A stretch of 64,000 nucleotides of DNA from Paraspadella gotoi (GCA_051294375.1 CM119266.1:9804538-9868537), one strand, 5' to 3'. Counted from the stretch's first letter, positions 46,176-58,052 are shown. Notes: generated from the sequence alone by a model not told the origin. A program made the numbers and translations.

Positions 46176-47038
46176 GAGGTCGGTTAATCGTTTGTAATGA
46201 AGACGGAGCCAGGTTTTTATGAAAGGGAGGAGAGGTTAAAGGGGAAGGAAGAGAGAGAGAGAGAGAGAGACGATCGTTACAAAAGGATAATTCTGAGTAG
46301 AAATAAATGTTTACTCTTTTTCAATATGTATGCTACTTCGGAACAGCAACAGAAACAGAAGGGACATTTCATAGAAGAAGAAGAAGGAGGAGAGAGAGAT
46401 AGAGAGGGAAATGAAGAAGAAGAAAACAAAAAAAAAAAAGAGTCAGTACAATCAGTACAAAAAGGATCATTCTGAGAATGAATTAAAATTGAATATATAT
46501 TAATTACAAATGTTAGTAAAAATTTTTAAAAAAGCATATTATTTTTTTCCAAAGAAAAAATAAAAAAGGGTCAATAAAAAATGCCAAAAAAAACCGCCAA
46601 AAAAAACACATTTTTTCATGGCCTTTCTTTTCTTGGAAACCCATACCGTATGGAATAATAATAATAGGGCAGAAGTTTCGTACCGACCACCGACGACCGA
46701 CCGACGAAAATCTGAAAAACCAAGGGGGGAAAGGAAAGGAAAAAAAAAAAAACTCGTGAGCGAGCGGTTTGTTTTTTTTTCACTTTTCCCCCCTTTTTTT
46801 TCGGAGAGAGAGAGAGAAAGAGATAGTAACTAAATTTACTACTACTAATAACTTAGCTTTATTCGTCGGTGGCGTCCATCTTCTTCTTCTCGGCATCCAT
46901 TTTCTTCGTTTAGACCCGGGAGAGAGAGTCGCATTTTTATAGGCAAATTTTTTTTTTTTTTTTTATCTCTGCCGTTTATCTCGCTGTGGCGGTGGTTGAA
47001 GAGATTCGTTAATAGAGTAGGTAAAACGGTGGTTTTAA
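46176..47038. other. Intergenic DNA with purine tracts, no gene seen
   Basis: Purine-rich stretches near 46225-46270 and 46375-46440 and long A and T runs. A 92-codon plus frame (46197-46475) is repeat-driven. Confidence 0.4.
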
Positions 47039-47407
47039 TTAAAAAATAAATAAAATAAAAATTGTTACTACGATAATCGATATCGAATAAAAGTCGTTCG
47101 CTTTTTGGACGGAGAGAGGTCCCGCTGCAGCGACAGCTGCGTCGACGCTGCTAAAAGTTACTCTCTCTTTCCGCTGCATCATTCCGCTCATTCTCTCCGA
47201 GTCCGCTACTACTGCTCCTCCTCCTCTTCTAGGTTGATAAGAGTCGTCGTCGTCGTCGCTTCTCGTCGTCCTCGCCGTCGTCATCGTCCCACTTTCGTCG
47301 GCCATTCTCGTCGTCGTCCATTTTTTTTCGTCATTCTCGTCGTCGTCGTCGTCTCTCTCTTCGGCAATCCAAGATAGCGCGGCTCGATGCGCCAGATGAT
47401 GGTTCAA
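47039..47407 (-). CDS. Possible minus-strand exon or small ORF, unknown
   Basis: A minus frame from ATG 47407 reads 122 codons. Its middle is Asp-rich because of (GTC)n on the plus strand, but the flanks look less biased, for example MNHHLAHRAALSWIAEE and ERVTFSSVDAAVAAAGPL. The C-terminal end is hydrophobic only because the DNA is AT-rich. No domain is recognised and the plus strand is open as well. It may be a first exon with CpG context; weak. Confidence 0.2.
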   Translation of the reverse strand: MNHHLAHRAALSWIAEERDDDDDENDEKKWTTTRMADESGTMTTARTTRSDDDDDSYQPRRGGGAVVADSERMSGMMQRKERVTFSSVDAAVAAAGPLSVQKANDFYSISIIVVTIFILFIF

Positions 47408-47729
47408 GGGAAGGGAATAATAGGCTCAGCCAGAAGCGTTTGTCCTATTAATAATATATGTATGTATGTATGTATGTATAATAAATGTAACAAAAAAAAA
47501 CGCGACGACTAACTTCGAAATTGCTGAGGGAAATTTTTTCCATTCGACCTTGAACATGGAATATCCGCCGTTTCTAATTGCGCGAGCCTGTGTCGTCTTG
47601 GGCCGATCGTGACTCAAGACGTCTTCGTACCAACTCGTTATTATTTACGTATTTACAATATTATATAATTTATATATATTTCTCTCTTTCCTCACCGGTA
47701 TTGGTCAAACGTTGAGCCACCAATCTTTT

Positions 47730-48224
47730 AGTTATTCCTATTACATCTGGCGCTTTTTTCTAATATTTCGATCCTCTCGGGAAAAAGGCCACCTTGCCGC
47801 AGCGGCGGCGCAGCGGTAGGGGTAGCGGCGGGAAAACAACCCCTATCATCGTCGTCGAGGAGGCCTCCCCTAATCGCGGAGCTAGAGGAGGCGGAAGGAG
47901 GAGGGTGGCTTCCCCGACGCCTCGAGAATCCGGCGAGAGAGTTGGGGGGGCCTTGGAAGGCCCCCCCCAACCCTCTTCTCGCGCGGATTTTCCAGGTGTG
48001 ACAAAAATTTTTTTTTCTCCTCCGCCCCCTCTCCTCCTCCCATCTCCTCCCCCCTCCTCGCCTCGAAAAATTTTTTTTTTGGGGAGGGAGGAGGAGGAGG
48101 GGAGGAGGAGGGGGGGAAGGGGAGGGAAGAGAGAGGGAAGATAGGCGGAGGGGAATTGGACGGCGAGTACAGGAGGCGGGGTAAACGAAGAAGAAGGTGG
48201 ACTGAACCTTCCCTCGGGTTATCG
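47730..48224 (-). other. GC-rich sequence downstream of the polymerase gene
   Basis: A minus frame open over 47728-48255 is Pro/Ser/Gly/Arg-rich; 48000-48135 is a C/T and G/A low-complexity block. The part 47730-47990 ends SRRRGSHPPPSASSSS... and GLFPERIEILEKSARCN and might be a further exon of the same cluster. No motif seen. Confidence 0.2.
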
Positions 48225-51200
48225 TTATTTTCTTTTTTTGGCTTTTTCCTCCCAACAGTCCCCCTTGATTCTGCTAATCTCTAGGTCGTCTTCGTCGTCG
48301 TCCAAATGCCTCCAAGAAGAGGACGAAAAAGAAGAGGAGGACGGTCGCCACCTCCCTTTCTCGATTATCTCGAGTAGATCGACCTCGGGATCGTAATCTT
48401 CTCGAGTGGGCGCCGGGGGTGCCTCGAGAAATAGGGGAGGAATTTCGGGGGGGCGGAGTCGCGATCGACGCCTCGCCCAGGGACCGTGGTCCTCGGGTAA
48501 CTCAAAGGGCCAGGTTCTGCCGCCGCCGGGCCGCCGCAGCCGTCATAGTTTTCCAAAGAATAGCATTTCGGTTTGAGAGAAACGCACTTGTATAAAAAAT
48601 CCGCCCCGGATTCGTCTGACGAGAGAATGAGAGAATGAAAGAGAGAAAGAGAGAGAGAGGAGGGTTCTCACCTTTTAAGCAACCGAGTCTGTTCCTATTA
48701 CGATCCCTCCACATTCGTAATATAGGTATTCTATCCTTGTTTTTCCAACCAATACGGATGGGTTTCTTCCGGGACTATAATTAAGTATATAAAATAATCT
48801 AATAATGATAATATATTAATCAATTATTATTTTACTGTCTTTAACGGTCCAAAATGAAACAGAGGTGGGCCCAATCGCGCCAAAACGAAGCCAGTCGACT
48901 CTCGTATCGGAAAGCCAAGACGAAGGAATCCTAATTAATATTATTATTATTATTAAAACGATTATTATTTTTTTCTTCTTAAAATCAAAATTAAAATCAC
49001 CGTGTCTTTTGTTGCACGCCTCAATGCTCACGTCGGTCTAGCTTCGTTAAACACTCTTCTTTGTATTCATTTGAAAGAATAATATGTTAATAAATTCGAG
49101 TTTTCCAGTATGCGTCCTTAATTAATTAATGAGTTAATTAATTAATTATTAATTCATTATTTTTAAAAATTCTAACCTCCGACCATGATCGCTTGTTCAA
49201 GACGCAAGCGTTTTTCTCGAATTTTAACAAAGATCAAAAGAATCGGAGAGGGTCTCGGCAGCTGTGAAATCGGCGCCGATTCATCGCCGTCTGGCCAATT
49301 TTTTGTCGAAATACAAACGGATATTGTGTTTTCTCGTACGTTTCGATGGTCTATGTATAATATAAAAAAAGTTTGTAACTGGAATATTATATATGAATAT
49401 TACTATAATCAGTTTAACCTTGCGTACAAACTGTTTACGATCGTCTTGTAATGATTCTTTAGGAATGGCGATCGGCTCGGTTTCTTTTTCGGTAAGTAAT
49501 CGACAAAAGGCTTTGACGTAACGTTTCTTTGATCTAACGGTATCCGGCCGTTAATTTTTTCTACCCGTAACCAGTTCTAAACGCCAATTTAAAACCATGT
49601 AATTGATTACGTAATTTCCTTTCTTCCACGCAAGTAATCAATTTAGGATAAGAGCCGAGTCGAATCCGTAACGTTTGGCCAGTCGTATCGTTCGAGGAGA
49701 CAGTTGGTTTTCGGCGCCGGTCCTCTTCTCGCCGAGGGGGGGGGTACGCTCCCAAGCTAGAAGTGCAAATGATCGGGCAAATAATATGTCCACTCTACTA
49801 TGAAGCCACGTTCGCCTCGTGGGTCCAATTCCTTGTAAACGACCGTCTTCGTCATGGCCAAAATATCGGCTAGCTGATTACTCGGGATGGTGAAAAAACT
49901 CCTTTCGCAGAGGGTACGACATCGAATTTACCTAAATATTCAAAAAAAAAAAACGCGGAAATAATAGTTTCCATGTTTTATTTAATTAATATATTATACT
50001 TAACATAGAGATGGTAAAAATCTTGATAAATAAGTGGGTACTGCCCTCGTCCTCGTAGTCGAAACCCACTTGGTCATTGTTCGCCACGGCGTAGCGCTCC
50101 GGAAACGCGCATATGCCCCCCCGAATCAATACGCTCGAGGTCAAATATTGAAGGGAAAATCGGCTTCGCCGAATAATGGAATTTTCCACTTTGGTCATCG
50201 ACAAAAAAATGTCGGAGACCGATTCCCCGCGAACCGTAGTAATGTGGGTCGGTGAAATGCGTGAAGTTTCACGGTATTTTTCGATGAAATATTCAAAAAA
50301 CGGCTTCCAAGGTCAAGACGTCTATGATGTTATAAAACAGAATAAACTGTCCAAAGTCCGCTAAAGTCAAACATTCGGTAAATGCCGAGCGTCTTTTCGT
50401 AATCTTTCTCGACTACAAATTTCCTTGACATGTCGTCCGTAAATTCATCGATGGAGGGAAGGTCTGGATCGCTCAAGCGGTCAACGAAAATGCGAATATG
50501 GCATTTTTATTTTTTTGTAAAATTTCCATGAAATTTTGACCCTTAGCCTCTCCATAGGTTTCCGCGATTATATTCGGTATACCGGTTTGAAAAGTTCTTT
50601 CAAAGTTTTAAATTTGACCACATTCTACGCAAGGGCCGTGACCACTGGTTCCGACAACAAACGCCCCCCCCTTTTTTCTCTCGATTCCGTAGTCAGATTA
50701 TCGTCGAACAAAAGCCGCGAGGGAGGAAGACTGAAACCTGGTGGTGGTTGGGTTGGGGGGAGAGAGAAGAGATAATTTAATAGTTAATTTAGTTTTATAC
50801 TATTCCTTGTTTTAATAAAATACCTATAAGTACATTTCCACTCTGATTGTACCTTTTTTTGGGAACATTGACAGGTCAATCCCTCGTCTCTTCCTTTCGA
50901 TCTCTGACGATCCATTTCGGAGAAGATTCCGACTTGCGCCTCGTTCGCATCTCGTTGGCCGGAAAAAAGTAATCGTGATCCTGTTCGCTACGAATTCGAA
51001 TTCGATCTACGTCGTCGTCGAACTGATCCTATCGTCGTCATTATCCGTCGTCATCTCGTCGTCCGTCGTCGTCGTAGTCTTTCTCGGGCCTTTGTTTTAC
51101 AAAAATCGCAGTTAAACCTCGAGCAGGATAGAGAGAGAGAGGGGGGGGGGGGGGAAGATAAAGAGTCGTCGAAAATGCGCCATCGTGCGGAGGAGGAGGA

Positions 51201-53721
51201 AAATCACCCTTTATGTCGAAGGAGATATAATTCTCTTCATCGAAGATTCCGTCAGAATATTGGTGACGGACTTGACGTTAAAGTCGCTGTTACGATCTTC
51301 AAAAGCGTGAAAGATTGCCGCGGCGTCGAAATTCATGTTATGGAACAGGAGCAACACTTGCGATCTTACGGTATATTTCGCGTTGCAAAAGATTCTTTAA
51401 TAATAAGGAAAAAAAGAAAAAAAGGGGTTTTTTTGTTTTTTTTAAAAAGTAAATTTCCACTCGCTCGCTAACCTGCACATGGTTGCCCTATAATTCCCAG
51501 TACCGCCAACAATGATCCAGCACGCGATGGTTGGTACTCTCGTTCGTGAGACCTCGTGACAACAGTCGCAATGAGTGGCTTCGGTGTGCCTCTTCAACTC
51601 TTTCGTCGGTCAAAATTGGGGATCCGGAAATAAATGGAGCAGGACCGTACAAAAGCTTAGCGTCGTCTCTCAAGGAGGCGATGAATAGCTTGGCGCAATT
51701 CGGACCGATAAAAGATCTCGGAAGAAAATGGTCTTCGGAGAACTCGCGTGTGAACTTTGTAGCATACGAAAGCGGACATATCTCGCTGTAAATTCCAAGG
51801 ACCGCGCGATCTCCAACACTGTTCAAAGCGGTGCAAACTTGACCAATTTGTCACGTGGTTCAAGATGTAAGTCAGTCTTGACCCAAGGATAATGGGATCA
51901 TCTTCTTCGGTCAAAGGTTGTTGACATCCCGGGAGCCGTTCGACCTCTGCCGCCGCTTTGGCATAGGTCTCAAAAATCCGCGTATATCACGTACGGGTGT
52001 CGTAACGAGTAATGATGATGTTTAACTTCATCACGGACCCGGGTTGAGGATATTTGACACCTGCGTTTGTCGAAGAACGCAAATTCGAAAAATGGACAAA
52101 AAGGTATACTCTCGACTCCGTGGAGTAAAGACATCTGAAGGATAGGGGGTGTGGGGGAGAGGGTTAGTGAGAAAAGAAGAAAAAAGAGAAGGAAAAGAAT
52201 AAAAGAACTTGGCCTAGGACAAACGTGTTTGTTCTTTTGTTAAGATGAACCTTGTTTGTCCGAGAAGACGAGACATAGAGTTAATAGTACAAAAGTGGGA
52301 TGACTTTTTGTTGTATAATTTTAACAAATTTACAACCTTAACGTTCGAATTCAAAGTTCCGTTTCGGTCCGATACGTAAAAGGGGAAAAAGAAATGCTCT
52401 TATTTTTCCCCTATCGTTCATCTTGCGCACGTAAGAGTACGCGTTTATCGCCGAGCGAGGGGTTCAGGGCTTCGGATCTTTTTTAGATCCGATATCGAAA
52501 CGGGCAACTTTTCGAGAGGTCGCCGAAATTAATCTCTCGCGGAATGCTTTGAGATATTTACCCGGCCTCGATTTGGAATCGTCGATCTCCGGATGAAGCC
52601 CCGCTAAAATAGCGGAAATCAATAAACAGTTCCTGATCTCTCTCGATCTCACGTTCGTGACTGCTTTTTTTTCCGATTAATGAAATCGGAGTCTTAATGA
52701 CGAGCCGATGACTTTTTTGGACCGCAGATTGTAAAAGAAAGAAGAAGAATGCGGATAAAAGTCAAATCCGCCTGGCTCACGTTTGAAATATAAGAAGCTT
52801 CCTGATAATACAAAAAAAAGAGAGAAATGTAAAATAAAATATTCGCGAGTAAAATGAAGAAGAGAAAAAAATACCTGATCCAATTTGTTTTCAATTGCAA
52901 GGAAAATAGGGCCCATGATACGATCCAAAACCTTCATCAAATCCGTCCCAGATTGATGAGCTCCGATTTGTGGTCGTAATAAATTGCACGTTTCATCGTG
53001 GTCCGGACGAAGGTAGGTGACCAAGATGCAAACGTGAAATTTTTACAACCGGAACCCGCTTCAAACGTTCCCGTGATGAATTTTTTTTTAATTGTTTTCT
53101 TCAGACGAGAGAGCGCCGTTCTGTAGTCGGCCAGCTCCAAGGTTGGCACGAGTCTGACCGTTTTAACGACATTGCGATATTTGCGGCATCCCCCTGGACT
53201 GACGCGATACATGTCCCCATCATCGGCCGACGTGGAATCGTCATTCTCCTCTTCTTCTCCGTCAACGCTATCTTTTCCTTGGTGATCGACTTTGAACGGA
53301 AATCGATGACCGAGGGTCGACCCCGGTTTGACGCCAACGTCTTGACGTCATCGTCCGTCGTCGTACAGTCATCATCGGTCCCACGACCAAGCCTCAGGCG
53401 AGTCTATCGGTGGCGTCCTCCGCCCCTCTCGCCTATTTCCCTCCTCCAACCTGAGGTCCTCGTTCCTCCAAAACAGATCGACTGCAACAGGGAAGTTGAT
53501 CGTCGTCGACGGGGGGTCCGTTGTCGTTGTTGTTGTTGACGGAACGTCCGCTGTTGCTGTCTGCTCCTCCTCAACAACTTCCAAACCGGTTTTCCCCGGT
53601 TCGCGAACGAAAGGAATCGGCGAGTAGTCGGGAGAGGAGTCGTAGAACAAGGAAAGTTTCGCTTTCGGTATCTTCCTTTCACTCGATTCGTCAACGCTTT
53701 GTCATCGTTAAAAGAAGCCAT
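48225..53721 (-). pseudogene. Protein-primed family B DNA polymerase (DNA_pol_B_2 type), intron-bearing and frameshifted
   Basis: Would copy DNA using a terminal protein as primer. From the N-terminus: MASFNDDKAL at 53721; LLISAILAGLHPEIDD (about 52590-52640), the conserved segment ahead of the exonuclease; Exo I YVIYADF (about 51973-51993); a DHC-type zinc segment near 51500; Exo II FHNMNFDAAAIF (51311-51346); Exo III FYNIIDVLTLEAVF (50293-50337); VLIRGGICAF and AVANNDQ (about 50070-50130); motif A DFYHLY (about 50005-50025) followed after an intron by MSYPL; YYLPDHLHF; motif B KTIVNSLY (about 49425-49455); SLKPKCYSL (48551-48592). Motif C (DTDS) could not be placed. Introns by GT-AG and flanking frame: 48616-48671, 48931-49000, 49117-49176, 49351-49418, 49932-50004, 51365-51472 (less sure), 52802-52873. 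Several one-base frame changes interrupt exons. The tail is Pro/Ser/Asp-rich and ends KAKKRK. Confidence 0.8.
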
Positions 53722-54134
53722 CTGTTTGATTTTAAAAATATTTATTTACAAATTTTTCCAACAAGTCAAACATCATTTCGCCGTTTAAACAAATTTTATC
53801 AGAGTCCATTTCATTAGCGCCTTCTAAAGTTATTCTCTAAATGATAGTTTATAATAGTCATACAAATTTAGTCGAAATTTATTTTATTACAGTCGTATAA
53901 CGATTCTCTAATTATGGGGTAAAAATAGGCTACATGAGGATATAATATTTTTATTACTAGATATTTCTTACTACTCTAATAATTAATTTTTTCAAAAACT
54001 TTGATCAGTTGTAGGATTTGTCATTGTAAGCTAAATCAGTTTCGGAAAATGCCAAAAAGCAACCAGTTTTCAAAGTGTTTAATTAAAAAATGTACATTAT
54101 CGGGGGTCCAGGTGAGATTCCCGTCGGCATTGGC

Positions 54135-54425
54135 TCAACTTACGATGGATGGATGGAACTTGTGACTCGATTTTGACAAACGTGATGGAGACGTTCGAAG
54201 AGATCGAATTTCCTCCTTGAGAACGGTCAGATGGTTCAAGAGTTGACCCTCCGCGCCGCCAATTCTCTCCGAGGAACAGTTAGTTTGATTTGGAAACGGT
54301 GGAAGGACGAACAACGTCGGTGAAGTATATACACAACGAGTAATATAAACAGTTAATGTGAAAGCATAGCTTTTGCAAGTTCGACAGGATTCAAAAAAAT
54401 TATTTATTTCCAAATTGAAAGCCAT
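54135..54425 (-). CDS. Small ORF upstream of the polymerase, unknown
   Basis: A 96-codon minus frame from ATG 54425. Composition is protein-like: it begins MAFNLEINNFFESCRTCKSY, with a CxxC pair, and later has a leucine-spaced stretch QLLNHLTVLKEEIRSLR that could be a short coiled coil. After that the adjacent frame also looks coding (HHVCQNRV), suggesting a one-base frame change near 54180. It lies 400 bp upstream of the polymerase start on the same strand. No family recognised. Confidence 0.4.
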   Translation of the reverse strand: MAFNLEINNFFESCRTCKSYAFTLTVYITRCVYTSPTLFVLPPFPNQTNCSSERIGGAEGQLLNHLTVLKEEIRSLRTSPSRLSKSSHKFHPSIVS

Positions 54426-54910
54426 TTTTTCTTTAAAAAAATAAAATTAAATAATCATTACGATTGTTTACTAAATTTTCATAGGTTGATTAAGAAATAT
54501 GCGCATCTATGATTGCAAGAACATTGCGGCGGACGACAGAGATTCGACGACGATGTTCATTTGTACATCAGAGTCTCCTAACACCTTTCTACGCATTGTC
54601 GCCATCTATCAAAATTTTCCCCTAAATTTTCTACGTTAAATTTATGGAAAAATGAGCGGTATCTTAATAAATTGATCAGAAAATCTTCCCCTTCTCCAAT
54701 GCCTAACTTCTATACAATTTTAAAATTTTTATAACATATCGTATATGTTTCAAAAAAATATCTCGCAAAGAATGTAAATATTGTCCTATTTCAAAAATTA
54801 AGCTACGAATTCCATTCTTACTGTGTTGATTACCTTCGACGTGTAAATATTCGATGAAAAAGACATAAATTTTAAAGGATTTTAGTACTAATTTTGAAAG
54901 AAGGAAAAGC

Positions 54911-55236
54911 TTAGATTTTTTTAGGCTGGTCAATGTCCGGATTTGGAAGCTCGTGGTCAAAAAGGAAAAGTTTTTTTCTGTATGTTCTCAAGTCCCGGAT
55001 CGTTCTCGGCATCTACCGGCGGAAAACTATTCTTCCCGATCTCGCGTGAAACCTCGAGACGATGATGAGACGGTGTGGTCCACCACTCGGTATTCGCGAT
55101 GAAACAGATGGTGAGTTTCCATCAAGACTCGAAGCATGAACGTCAGCTTCTGCAAAAAACTCGATCGATGGGCCACGTAACCACCGTTGGAATGGGATCT
55201 ACCCGCAAATTGTTCCATCTCCATCATCTCCGCCAT
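54911..55236 (-). pseudogene. Small ORF with frameshifts, unknown
   Basis: Begins at ATG 55236 with MAEMMEMEQFAGRSHSNGG. The first frame reads about 40 protein-like residues. A second frame then carries NTEWWTTPSHHRLEVSREIG and PPVDAENDPGLENIQKK, and a third ends HELPNPDIDQPKKI before a TAA at 54911-54913. The pattern of coding phrases in successive frames without splice sites indicates two single-base frame changes, as in the neighbouring polymerase. About 108 residues in total. No family recognised. Confidence 0.4.
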
Positions 55237-55477
55237 GATTATCTTTTCTCAAAAAAACACAAATTTTATACGGAAAGTTAAACCACAAATTTCTTCTACG
55301 AAGATTGACAAATTAAAATTAAAATTAAAATTAAAAGATTAAAGATTTCTCTAATTGTCTTTTAGCCTCTAATTGTCTTTTTAGCCCTCTTATTTGCCCG
55401 CCCACGTCGTAATCGTCCTCGTCATCGGTCATCCTCCTCGTCGCGACAACGGGACTTCTCCTCTTTCGCGAAATCCA

Positions 55478-55745
55478 TCAGCGATTGGAATTCCAAGAGA
55501 GAAAGATAAACGGTTCCCCAGATTTATCATCACCGTCTTGGTTTGACAGTTGCGGCGGTAAAATGGTACAAACTTTAGAAAAAAATATTATTTTTTTATC
55601 AGATAAGTGATTAAATGACAGAAATAAAAATAAAAAAGTACCGCAATTGAACGGTGGTCCTGCGCGAGCGGAGAGACTTGATTCGGCGCTTTCCAATAAG
55701 AAAGCGCCAGCGATAGCGAACGAGAGATAAAGACGCGATCGCCGG
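55478..55745 (-). CDS. Two-exon small gene, unknown
   Basis: The upstream exon (55642 to at least 55720) contains LLESAESSLSARAGPPFNC and ends at G/GTACTT. A 69-nt intron (55573-55641) with a T-rich 3' end and TTCTAAAG acceptor follows. The second exon (55478-55572) continues in the same frame with TILPPQLSNQDGDDKSGE and ends FIFLSWNSNR before TGA. Agreement of phase across the intron supports splicing. The 5' start is not clear. No family recognised. Confidence 0.45.
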
Positions 55746-56099
55746 TTACGTTATTATACCCAGATGTCTCGCAAGTACTATATATAATAATATTTTTTAT
55801 TTATAAATTTCTTTTTAAAACCGGAAAATAAAAAATTCACTCTGGAAATGGCAATGTCGGTACGTAGGATTGTCTACGTACCGACGGATAAAGCGTCTAA
55901 TTCTGCGAAAGGTAAGCTTAAGCTTATAGATGACCGGAGACGATGACGATGACGAAGAGCCGAGCTGGAACCGCCGGAAGAAGAGTTCGTATTTCTCCTT
56001 CTTTTATGACAACGTGGAGTGGTTTCAGCGGACGATTACGGCGTAGGAGACAAGGGAATCGTCATGGAACTAATTGAGAGGCAAAAAAAAAAAAGTAAG

Positions 56100-56185
56100 A
56101 AAATTGATTCATTCATTCTTTATTCATTCATTCATTCATTTCATTTATTCATTCATTCATTCATTTATTCATTCATTTCATAATC
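56100..56185 (+). repeat. (ATTC)n tetranucleotide repeat
   Basis: ATTC/TTCA units with occasional T insertions; one of the few microsatellites inside the polymerase cluster. Confidence 0.85.
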
Positions 56186-56570
56186 TTACGGGATCGATTT
56201 GACGTTGTTATATTTGTCGTTTTCAGCCTTAATGGCTTCCAAGGACAAACTAATTAAAAAAATACATAAATATGTAATATATTAAATGTCTCGTGTAATA
56301 AGAAGAGGAAAATGATGGAACAATTTAACTATTTTTTACTTACTGAACTTCTTCATTTCTATCACCGCGGTCCCTCCAGCCCGCTTAGTGCGAGAAAATT
56401 GTGCCATTCTCTTTCTTTTTACCGATGTTCGGCGCAAGTGTTTCACCTTTTTTCTACAAAGAACGAAAAAATTAAATTAAGTTCCGCGTATATTATATAT
56501 ATTCAAAATTACCTTAAATTTAAATTTTTTTTTTTAAAGAATTAATGACATCAAAATTAATTGAACGAGT

Positions 56571-56788
56571 TCAACGTCTCTCGTCGTCACGATTAATTTT
56601 ATTTTCTTTACACCCTTGGCAAAGGGTAAATAAATTAGTCTTACAAGTTGGACATACAGCGTTATCTTTATCATTAATTAATAATTTTTCGTAACAAAAA
56701 ATACAAGTTGGATGGCGCTCCCGACAAACGATGGTGCGCCGCTTGGGCAGAAAAATCTCTCGTAACAGACTGGACAACGCATAGACAT
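56571..56788 (-). pseudogene. RING-finger (C3HC4) small protein, frameshifted
   Basis: ATG at 56788 starts MSMRCPVCYERF, giving the first Cys pair. A neighbouring frame then carries VCRERHPTCIFCYEKLL and NAVCPTCKTNLF, giving the third Cys, the His, the second and third Cys pairs in C3HC4 order and spacing. The two frames meet near 56745-56760, so one base is missing or extra. A further CQGC follows and the frame ends INRDDERR. RING domains recruit E2 enzymes for ubiquitin transfer and are common in small proteins of large DNA viruses. Membership in this cluster suggests a role in host manipulation, by inference only. Confidence 0.55.
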
Positions 56789-56799
56789 ACTGTCGGGTC

Positions 56800-57395
56800 T
56801 GTAAATAGGTGAGAAAAAAAAGGTTCTTATTTATACCATACTGAAAGCACTTGAAATGTCAAAAGTCAAGAATAAGTGGCTCGGTTTTGTGATTACACCA
56901 GTGTGTAATTTTTATTTTTTTCCCTCTATCTCTGTATTATCAAAAAAATCTTTGGCTACCGTTCCGCCGGCCTTATCGATTCTTTTTAAAAGAAATCAGT
57001 CTCGTTCCAAAATCGTCGTTGTAATAACGTTGTAATAACGGCTAAAAAATGAAAAAACTATCCTTACAACTTCGTTAATCTTTTACTTACTATTAAAGAT
57101 GTTTTTTGCGTGGTGGACCCGATCAGGTAAACTCGTTAGTAATACTTTATTTTATTAATATTGTTTAATAATAAAAAAATCCATTAAGATACTTACGGTA
57201 AAACCGAAAGGGTCAACCGGTGAAGAAAACGCGTCCCCCTTTCTGGTGGACGAAAAAGTCAACGACGATGGTTAAGACGACGACGGTTTCCATCACGACA
57301 CCACCATGGAGCTACGACCACGAGCGAGATGAAAACGAAAAGAAGTGAGCGAGACGAACAAAATGACGATGACGACCAAAAGAGGTAGCCGCAAC
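56800..57395. other. AT-rich sequence, no gene supported
   Basis: AT-rich to 57190, then GAC/ACG-rich from 57255 to 57395. No convincing frame. Confidence 0.35.
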
Positions 57396-57399
57396 GACC

Positions 57400-57560
57400 A
57401 GGGCGAATGGAGACGACTGGGGAATTGGCAAACGACCATGGACGAGTTGAGACGACTGAAGAATTGGCGGAACGACCCATGGACGAGTTGAGGCGACTGA
57501 AGATTGGCCAACGACCCATGGACAAGTTGAGACGACTGAAGATTGGCGAAACGATGGAAA
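57400..57560 (+). repeat. Minisatellite, about 40-bp unit
   Basis: Units of the type GAATTGGC, AACGACCCATGGACGAGTTG and AGACGACTGAA recur about four times with small changes. Flanking sequence to 57735 is GAC- and ACG-rich. Frames over it are repeat shadows. Confidence 0.7.
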
Positions 57561-57740
57561 CAAACGATTGGCTCGACAAAGACGGAAGAGACGACGACAA
57601 CCGATGGACCCACCCATCGCCATGGAATCGACGAAACGACCAAAATTGATGAAACAAAAAGCACGAGCGGCAAAATGTATACTTGGACAACGATGATGAC
57701 AACGATGATGACAACGAGGATAACAAATGGATGATGGAAT

Positions 57741-57965
57741 TCATACTACTAGTATGATGGAACAAAATAAAACCGCTTCAAAAATAACTAACCCATGGAC
57801 TAGTTCCATACGGTTATGAGAGATTCGACCCATTTCGTTGGGAATACCAAAACTGTAAACTGCAACACGGAGAATAAAGGAAGAAGGAGATTTAACGATG
57901 AATTTGGTGATAAATTTTTTACAGTCGGGATTGAGCGTAGGAATCTTATTTGGTTTTTTCACCAT
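57741..57965 (-). CDS. Small ORF, unknown
   Basis: A 74-codon minus frame from ATG 57965: MVKKPNKIPTLNPDCKKFI, then IVKSPSSFILRVAVYSFGIP, ending with a hydrophobic stretch VIFEAVLFCSIILVV that could be a membrane segment. Composition is protein-like. Same strand as the polymerase cluster. No family recognised. Confidence 0.35.
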   Translation of the reverse strand: MVKKPNKIPTLNPDCKKFITKFIVKSPSSFILRVAVYSFGIPNEMGRISHNRMELVHGLVIFEAVLFCSIILVV

Positions 57966-58052
57966 TTTATTAAAGTAAATAAATTAATTCAACATCAAAT
58001 TAAAAAAAAATCGACCCTCTCCGCCCAAACGAACGTCGAGCATTAATAAATA

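Noticed and set aside
50034-50255. 73-codon plus-strand ORF
   Set aside because: Shadow of the minus-strand polymerase segment containing IRGGI and ANND.
51175-51471. 98-codon plus-strand ORF
   Set aside because: It is the shadow of the polymerase exonuclease exon, which reads FHNMNFDAAAIF on the minus strand.
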